Below are positions 17,896-22,233 of a stretch of DNA of 22,233 nucleotides, piece by piece. This DNA comes from an uncultured Collinsella sp. Its GTDB lineage: Bacteria; Actinomycetota; Coriobacteriia; Coriobacteriales; Coriobacteriaceae. Position 1 is the stretch's first letter. The number at the start of each line of letters is the position of its first letter. The notes below the pieces were generated by a model. The model worked only from the letters and a program-made list of their open reading frames with translations, did not search any database and had not been told where the DNA came from. The position numbers and the translations under genes are program-made. The DNA is taken from contig CAAENA010000008.1 of assembly GCA_900757205.1 (NCBI GenBank), positions 1 through 22,233 on the forward strand, given 5' to 3'.

Positions 17896-18114
17896 ATGGA
17901 CGAACGTGCTAAACAGATTCTTGGCAGGCGGGTCGAAGAGACGCGCAGGGACCTTGGTATCTCCAAGGTCGATTTTTGTGTGGCGACAGGAATCAGCCGA
18001 CCCTACCTCGACCGAATCGAAGATGGGACGGCAAATTTCACGCTCAAGGTTCTATTTAAGATCGCACCCGCACTCGGCATGACGGTATCAGAGCTTCTCG
18101 AGGGCATCGAATAG
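17896..18114 (+). CDS. Small XRE-family helix-turn-helix regulator
   Basis: This 72-residue protein is a single HTH_3 domain. The recognition region is SKVDFCVATGISRPYLDRIEDGTANFTLKVLFKIAPAL (23-60), with the family's DxxG-like IEDGTANFT turn, followed by the usual LGMTVSELLEG end. It has no sensory domain, so it resembles phage Cro/CI-type or antitoxin-type repressors. The ATG at 17896 is 30 bases after the palindrome, and no Shine-Dalgarno sequence is visible. It is divergent from the unrecognised gene at 17430-17819 and ends 22 bases before the convergent ansA stop. It probably represses itself and its neighbour through the 24-base palindrome. Confidence 0.9.
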   Translation: MDERAKQILGRRVEETRRDLGISKVDFCVATGISRPYLDRIEDGTANFTLKVLFKIAPALGMTVSELLEGIE

Positions 18115-18136
18115 GGGATACCCGTCGACAACTGAA

Positions 18137-19150
18137 TTACGCCATCGGGATGCGGTCGTGGTTGACTTGGCTGTAGAACAGGCGCTGGATCTCGGCGGCA
18201 TCGCGTGACTGGCCGAGGGCCCACATGGTCTTGGCCACAAGCGTCTCGGTGGTCATGTCGTCGCCGCGCAGAATGCCCGGATGATCGGCGTAAGCACGGC
18301 CGACCTCATAAACGCCCAGATCGAGGCCCTCTTCGGGGACCTGCGTGGTCATAACGACGGTGCGGCCCGAATCGACCCAGCGGAAAATTGCCTCTTGGAA
18401 CGACTCGCCCGACTCACCAAACTCGGGGATACCGCCAATGCCAAAGGTCTCAAGGATTACAGCGTCGTAGCTATCGGCAAGGGCGTCCAGAATGCCTGGG
18501 TTCACGCCGGGCGTGAGCTTGAGTACAAATACGCGCGGGTCGATGCTGTCGTAGAAACGCACCGGGTTTTCGCCCTGATGCGTGCCGTGAAGCCCGTTGC
18601 GCACGATGCGGTCATTGCGGATATAGGCGATGGGCGGATAGTTGACGCTAATGAACGCGTTAAAGCTCATGGTGCGCTGCTTGCGGGCACGCGTGCCGGC
18701 AATGGCTACGCCGCCAAACACGATCGAGACGTCGTGCGAGTGTTCGTCGAGCGCATAGAGCAGGCTCTGGTACAGGTTGAGCTTGGCGTCGGTAAAGGGA
18801 TTGCCCATGGGCTTTTGCGAGCCGGTGAGTACGATGGGCTTGGGGCTGTCCTGAATCAGGTAGGAAAGCGCCGCCGCGGTGTAGCTCATGGTGTCGGTGC
18901 CGTGCAGAATCACGAAGCCGTCGTGGTCGGCATAACCCTCGACGATGACGTCGCGGATACGCATCCAGTCACTGGGGCGCATATTGGTGCTGTCGATGTT
19001 CATGGGCTGCACCACGTCGAGCTCGCAGAGGCCCGAGATCTCGGGGACGCTCTGGGCGAGCTCCTCACCGGTCAGGGCGGGGGAGAGGCCGTTGCCGTCC
19101 TCGGTCGACGCGATGGTGCCGCCCGTGGCGATGAGAAGGATGCGCTTCAT
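18137..19150 (-). CDS. ansA: L-asparaginase, type I (cytoplasmic)
   Basis: This 337-residue protein hydrolyses asparagine to aspartate and ammonia. Both catalytic threonine regions are clear: ATGGTIAST (8-16) with Thr12, and ILHGTDTM (81-88) with Thr85 and Asp86. LTGSQKPMGNPFTDAKLN (108-125) is also typical. Length and lack of a signal peptide match the cytoplasmic AnsA type rather than the secreted AnsB. Late in the protein ILETFGIGGIP and VVMTTQVPEEGLDLGVYEVG are family-like. I chose the ATG at 19150, with AGGA eight bases upstream; the frame extends to 19222 without similarity. It stands alone on the minus strand. The promoter may use TTGAAC (complement of 19224-19229). An archaeal GatD-type amidotransferase is less likely because no GatE gene is present. 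Confidence 0.94.
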   Translation of the reverse strand: MKRILLIATGGTIASTEDGNGLSPALTGEELAQSVPEISGLCELDVVQPMNIDSTNMRPSDWMRIRDVIVEGYADHDGFVILHGTDTMSYTAAALSYLIQDSPKPIVLTGSQKPMGNPFTDAKLNLYQSLLYALDEHSHDVSIVFGGVAIAGTRARKQRTMSFNAFISVNYPPIAYIRNDRIVRNGLHGTHQGENPVRFYDSIDPRVFVLKLTPGVNPGILDALADSYDAVILETFGIGGIPEFGESGESFQEAIFRWVDSGRTVVMTTQVPEEGLDLGVYEVGRAYADHPGILRGDDMTTETLVAKTMWALGQSRDAAEIQRLFYSQVNHDRIPMA

Positions 19151-19226
19151 GCTGGTATTCCTATCGTATTTGCCGCCACAGAGGCGGAGTCGTTCGGCAG
19201 TATTGTGGCACAGGGCGTCCAATGTT

Positions 19227-19255
19227 CAAACGTATTACATCATCTGTAACGTTTG
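19227..19255. promoter_or_regulatory. Imperfect dyad between ansA and guaA
   Basis: CAAACG (19227-19232) and CGTTTG (19250-19255) enclose a second pair, TACA and TGTA, around TCATC, offset by a few bases. It overlaps the likely ansA -35 region and could bind a regulator. The rest of the 19151-19418 gap holds a small hairpin (CCGCC/GGCGG, 19173-19187) and TACACT at about 19348-19353 as a weak guaA -10. Confidence 0.4.
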
Positions 19256-19418
19256 GCAACGCTCCAATTGCTGTCAAATAGGGGCCCAGGTCGTGCGTTT
19301 GCCGTGCTCTGATGGCTATGACGGGCGCAGAACCGCTGGTTACGTGTACACTATGAAAGTTATTTTCGTTCATTCGCGCGGGCGGGCAGCGGCTCCCCGC
19401 CAACAAGAGGGGGAAACC

Positions 19419-21017
19419 ATGGATCAAAAGGCTTCCGCAAAGGTCCTCGTACTCGACTTTGGTGCGCAGTACGGTCAGCTCATTGCCCGTCGCGTCCGCG
19501 ATCTCAACGTGTATTCCGAGATCGTTCCCTGCGACATCTCGGCCGACGAGATTCGCGAGATGAACGCTTCTGCGCTCATCCTTTCCGGCGGCCCGGCTTC
19601 CGTGTATGCCGAGGACGCTCCCACCATCGATCCTGCCATCTTTGACTTGGGCCTTCCCGTCCTGGGCTTTTGCTACGGCCATCAGATCACGGCCGTGACG
19701 CTCGGCGGCAAGGTCGGCCACTCCGAGGTGGGCGAGTACGGCCGCGCCACCATCACGCGTACGGCCGGCGCCAAGCTCTTTAACTCCACGCCCATGGAGC
19801 AGACCGTGTGGATGAGCCACCGCGATGCCGTCTCCGAGGTGCCCGAGGGCTTTACCATTACCGCCAGCACCGACGTGTGCCCGGTTGCCGCCATGGAGTG
19901 CGTCGAGCGCAAGATCTTCACCACGCAGTTCCACCCCGAGGTCAAGCACTCCGAGTACGGTCAGCAGCTGCTGAGCAACTTCCTGTTTGAGATCTGCGGC
20001 CTGGAGCCCAACTGGAGCATGGACAACCTGGTCGAGACCATGACGGCCGAGTTCCGCGAGAAGGTCGGCGACGACCGCGTGATTCTGGCCCTGTCCGGCG
20101 GCGTCGACTCCTCCGTCGTGGCTGCGCTGGGCGCCCGCGCCGTGGGCAAGCAGATGACTTGCGTGTTCATCAACCACGGCCTGCTGCGCAAGGGCGAGCC
20201 CGAGCAGGTGGAGGAGGTCTTCACCAAGCAGTTTGACGTCGACTTTATCCACGTCCACGCCGAGGACCGTTATGCCGAGCTTCTGGCTGGTGTAACCGAG
20301 CCCGAGGAGAAGCGCCGCATCATCGGTACGCAGTTCTGGAAAGAGTTCTTCGCCGTGGCGCAGCAGCTCGAGACCGATGGCAAGCCGGTCAAGTACCTGG
20401 CTCAGGGCACCATCTATCCCGACATCATCGAGTCCGGCGCTCGCAAGACGGGCGGCAAGACGGCCACCATCAAGAGTCACCACAACCTGATCCCGTTCCC
20501 CGAGGGCGTGCACTTCGACCTTATCGAGCCGCTCGATCACTTCTTTAAGGATGAGGTCCGCGCGCTTGGTCTGGCGCTCGGCCTGCCGGGCCACATCGTG
20601 TTTCGTCAGCCCTTCCCGGGCCCGGGCCTGGCCATCCGCATCATCGGTGCAGTCGACAAGGAGAAGCTCGAGATCCTCAAGAACGCCGACGCTATCGTGC
20701 GCGAGGAACTCGACGCCTACAACCAGCGTCTGTTTGAGCAGACCGGCGAGCGCAACTCCGAGCACAGCTGCTGGCAGTATTTCGCGGTCCTGCCCGACAT
20801 CAAGTCTGTCGGCGTTATGGGTGACGAGCGCACCTACCAGCGCCCGATCATCCTGCGCGCCGTCGAGTCCAGCGACGCCATGACCGCCGACTGGGCCAAG
20901 CTGCCCTACGACGTGCTGGCCCGCATTTCCGGCCGCATCGTGGCCGAGGTCCCCGGCGCCAACCGCGTGTGCTACGACATCACGTCCAAGCCGCCGGCGA
21001 CCATCGAGTGGGAGTAG
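19419..21017 (+). CDS. guaA: GMP synthase (glutamine-hydrolysing)
   Basis: This 532-residue protein converts XMP to GMP with ATP and glutamine. The N-terminal class I amidotransferase domain has LDFGAQYGQLIARRVR (12-27), ILSGGPASVY (54-63), nucleophile Cys85 in GFCYGHQ, and His172/Glu174 in TTQFHPEV. The PP-loop ATP pyrophosphatase domain begins with ILALSGGVDSSV (222-233). The C-terminal dimerisation domain has RQPFPGPGLAIRIIG and ends RVCYDITSKPPATIEWE, the expected GuaA terminus. Length fits E. coli GuaA (525). I chose the ATG at 19419, with AGAGGGGGA upstream; the frame is open for more than 400 bases before it but without similarity. A terminator-like hairpin follows about 45 bases after the stop. 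Confidence 0.97.
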   Translation: MDQKASAKVLVLDFGAQYGQLIARRVRDLNVYSEIVPCDISADEIREMNASALILSGGPASVYAEDAPTIDPAIFDLGLPVLGFCYGHQITAVTLGGKVGHSEVGEYGRATITRTAGAKLFNSTPMEQTVWMSHRDAVSEVPEGFTITASTDVCPVAAMECVERKIFTTQFHPEVKHSEYGQQLLSNFLFEICGLEPNWSMDNLVETMTAEFREKVGDDRVILALSGGVDSSVVAALGARAVGKQMTCVFINHGLLRKGEPEQVEEVFTKQFDVDFIHVHAEDRYAELLAGVTEPEEKRRIIGTQFWKEFFAVAQQLETDGKPVKYLAQGTIYPDIIESGARKTGGKTATIKSHHNLIPFPEGVHFDLIEPLDHFFKDEVRALGLALGLPGHIVFRQPFPGPGLAIRIIGAVDKEKLEILKNADAIVREELDAYNQRLFEQTGERNSEHSCWQYFAVLPDIKSVGVMGDERTYQRPIILRAVESSDAMTADWAKLPYDVLARISGRIVAEVPGANRVCYDITSKPPATIEWE

Positions 21018-21062
21018 CCGAGGGTCTAATACGGCACGTCACAAAAGGTAGTGAATAGCAAT

Positions 21063-21096
21063 GAAGCCCCAGGTAGAATTGGCTATCTGGGGCTTC
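21063..21096 (+). terminator. Probable terminator of guaA
   Basis: The stem GAAGCCCCAG (21063-21072) pairs perfectly with CTGGGGCTTC (21087-21096), and GTAG/CTAT extends the pairing inward. The following sequence TTCATG is only weakly T-rich. A short frame starting at 21061 overlaps this hairpin and is not accepted as a gene. Confidence 0.7.
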
Positions 21097-21437
21097 TTCA
21101 TGCAACGTCGCAATGCGCTCCATAACGCTCTATTTGGAATAATTAGTCCAGGCAATGAAGACGGGCGCATGAACGTAGAAAGGACGGCACGAGGCCCACT
21201 TGAATCCTCGACACTCATCCGCATTATCGTTGCCCCAATGCCCTCTGCATCAAGCGAGGTCGGCGGTTAAGCAACGGCTCGGCGAGTGTTATTTTGAGAG
21301 CTACGCGCATCTAAGGCGAGTTTTCGTGGTAAAAACTACTTGCCGGAAGCCGCGGCTTTCAGAGTACGGCTTACGTGCACGTTTAACCTCCGTGGGCGAC
21401 GGGGTGCCGCAAGGCGTAGAGTATCGCTCACCTGTAG
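21097..21437. other. About 340 bases with no recognisable gene
   Basis: Reading frames here are short and have no recognisable motif or ribosome binding site. I see no RNA gene. The stretch may be decayed DNA upstream of the pseudogene remnant. Confidence 0.4.
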
Positions 21438-21623
21438 GGGCAGGGTCGCTTTAGGACCGAGGGTTCGGCCTACTACGAGACGCCCCAGCGCATCATCGAC
21501 GGCAACACCAAGCGCATTGTCTCCGAGTGCCAGGCATGCCTCGACCGCTACGAGCGCGAGGGAAGGCCCCGCTTCGCCGTCGACATCGACCGCATCGTGG
21601 GGCTGCTGGAGGGCGAGAAGTAG
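21438..21623 (+). pseudogene. 3' remnant of an unknown gene
   Basis: An in-frame TAG at 21435-21437 is followed by 61 codons ending at TAG 21621-21623, with no ATG, GTG or TTG start. The peptide has clear coding character with G/C-ending codons: AYYETPQRIIDGNTKRIVSE, then CQACLDRYEREGRPRFAVDI, then DRIVGLLEGEK. It looks like the intact C-terminus of a lost protein, cut off near 21455. I cannot name the family. A terminator-like hairpin follows 24 bases later, as expected for a real gene end. Confidence 0.6.
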
Positions 21624-21647
21624 GGCACCTCGGCTCAGTCTCGAGCC

Positions 21648-21670
21648 ATGCGGAGTCGCTCCGCATTTTT
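21648..21670 (+). terminator. Terminator after the gene remnant
   Basis: ATGCGGAG (21648-21655), a TCG loop and CTCCGCAT (21659-21666) form a perfect stem that runs into TTTT. Confidence 0.88.
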
Positions 21671-21765
21671 GAACGCCGCGTGTGCGTCCCAAATACTTGA
21701 GAAACAAGCTGTGAAGTGCGGTGGCGCGCCCGTGCCGGTGCATAGCCGTCACCATCAGCGTCTAC

Positions 21766-21797
21766 GCGGTGTCGGCTCCAAGTGGAGCTGACGCCGC
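21766..21797 (-). repeat. Strong 15-base hairpin after the yjdF stop
   Basis: Positions 21766-21780 pair with 21783-21797 over 15 positions, with two G-U type wobbles. The loop is very short. It lies about 35 bases after the yjdF stop on the minus strand and has no T-run, so it may be a 3' stabiliser rather than a terminator. Confidence 0.5.
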
Positions 21798-21831
21798 TGC
21801 TGTATATGGTTTGCCTTGCTGCAAATGGCGA

Positions 21832-22233
21832 TCAATGCCCGCGATGCTTCTGTTTGCGCTTCAGTTTTCTCTGCTCGTAGCGCGCATCAGCCTCTTCCGC
21901 GCGGCGTCGGCTTCTTGCATGAGCTGACTCCTGCTTCAACGCTTCCCTCTGTGCCGCGAGCGCCTGCTGCGCCTTGGTGCTCATCGCTGGCTGCTTGAGG
22001 GTTTTCGCCGCCTCGCGAGCGCGTCGCTTGGGGTTCTTTATGGGCTTGCTTGCCTCAGCCGGTTTGCCATCGAAGAACGAGAACTTCTCCCATTTGCTTG
22101 TAACGAATTTCTGAATCTCCTCATCGGATGGCTCCGCGCCGAAGACGATGCGGGCGACGCCGTACCGTCCGTCCTCGACGTGCTCCGTCAGCCCGACCCA
22201 GAATTGGCCGTCGTGATATACGGTCAGGGTGGA
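21832..22233 (-). CDS. yjdF: YjdF family protein (DUF2992), start just beyond right edge
   Basis: The frame is open from the right edge to a TGA at 21832-21834 and gives 133 residues. It begins STLTVYHDGQFWVGLTEHVE, which matches the conserved N-terminus of YjdF, so probably only the start codon or a few residues are missing. Further family blocks are GVARIVFGAEPSDEEIQKFV and, near the end, NPKRRAREAAKTL, STKAQQALAAQREALKQE and the very basic tail KRKQKHRGH. YjdF is small, cytosolic and of unknown function; in Firmicutes it is often controlled by the yjdF riboswitch that senses azaaromatic compounds. Any such RNA would lie outside this window. The family name is from memory of its sequence pattern. 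Confidence 0.85.
   Translation of the reverse strand, partial: STLTVYHDGQFWVGLTEHVEDGRYGVARIVFGAEPSDEEIQKFVTSKWEKFSFFDGKPAEASKPIKNPKRRAREAAKTLKQPAMSTKAQQALAAQREALKQESAHARSRRRAEEADARYEQRKLKRKQKHRGH

Noticed and set aside
19161..20765. 534-codon minus-strand frame opposite guaA
   Set aside because: guaA on the plus strand explains the region fully; the minus frame is a low-complexity Gly/Leu/Asp product of G/C-ending codons.
21061..21270. 69-codon frame after guaA
   Set aside because: Its first codons form the terminator stem, and the sequence has no recognisable features.
21336..21755. 139-codon minus-strand frame
   Set aside because: It lies opposite the coding-like remnant at 21438-21623 and runs through a terminator hairpin; it is a shadow.

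Overview
The window looks like chromosomal DNA from a high-GC, gut-type Actinobacteriota of the class Coriobacteriia; Collinsella is the best guess. Grounds: strong G/C-ending codon use, a type III glutamine synthetase, MurT/GatD peptidoglycan amidation, a methionine synthase with a separate activation protein, fermentative iron-type alcohol and glycerol dehydrogenases, and a cysteine-rich ferredoxin-like protein. This assignment is inference from gene content, not a database match.

Layout. Positions 1-2637 (minus) hold a one-carbon/methionine operon: metF, a free-standing methionine synthase activation protein, and the 5' part of metH, which runs off the left edge. A 423-base divergent region leads into glnN (3061-5148, plus), whose leader carries a series of hairpins. 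After a clear terminator comes about 600 bases of non-coding repeat-rich DNA: a 42-base inverted repeat, an 89-base direct duplication that includes the tRNA-Glu 3' end, and tRNA-Glu(TTC) itself on the minus strand. Positions 5964-10306 (minus) hold two coupled TPR-like genes of unknown function followed by a single-ORF MurT-GatD fusion.

On the plus strand from 10807 to 14429 three metal-dependent alcohol dehydrogenase family genes follow one another: an Fe-ADH, a glycerol dehydrogenase and a divergent glycerol dehydrogenase paralogue. They are separated by terminators and, before the third, by a REP-like inverted pair. A four-cluster Fe-S protein, ychF and a small DUF1648-type membrane protein follow. 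At 17430-18114 a small unrecognised gene and an XRE regulator diverge around a perfect 24-base palindrome. Then come ansA (minus) and guaA (plus), divergent. The last 1.2 kb is poor in genes: a terminator hairpin, a 61-codon 3' remnant of a lost gene, and at the right edge a nearly complete yjdF family gene on the minus strand.

The genes are mostly housekeeping: methionine/folate, glutamine, asparagine and GMP metabolism, wall amidation and redox balance. Nothing here is clearly a new defence or mobile system. The parts most worth a second look are the structured glnN leader, the MurT-GatD fusion with its upstream TPR-like pair, the activation protein with a C-terminal Cys cluster, the palindrome-controlled pair at 17.4-18.1 kb, and the repeats around tRNA-Glu and the dehydrogenases.
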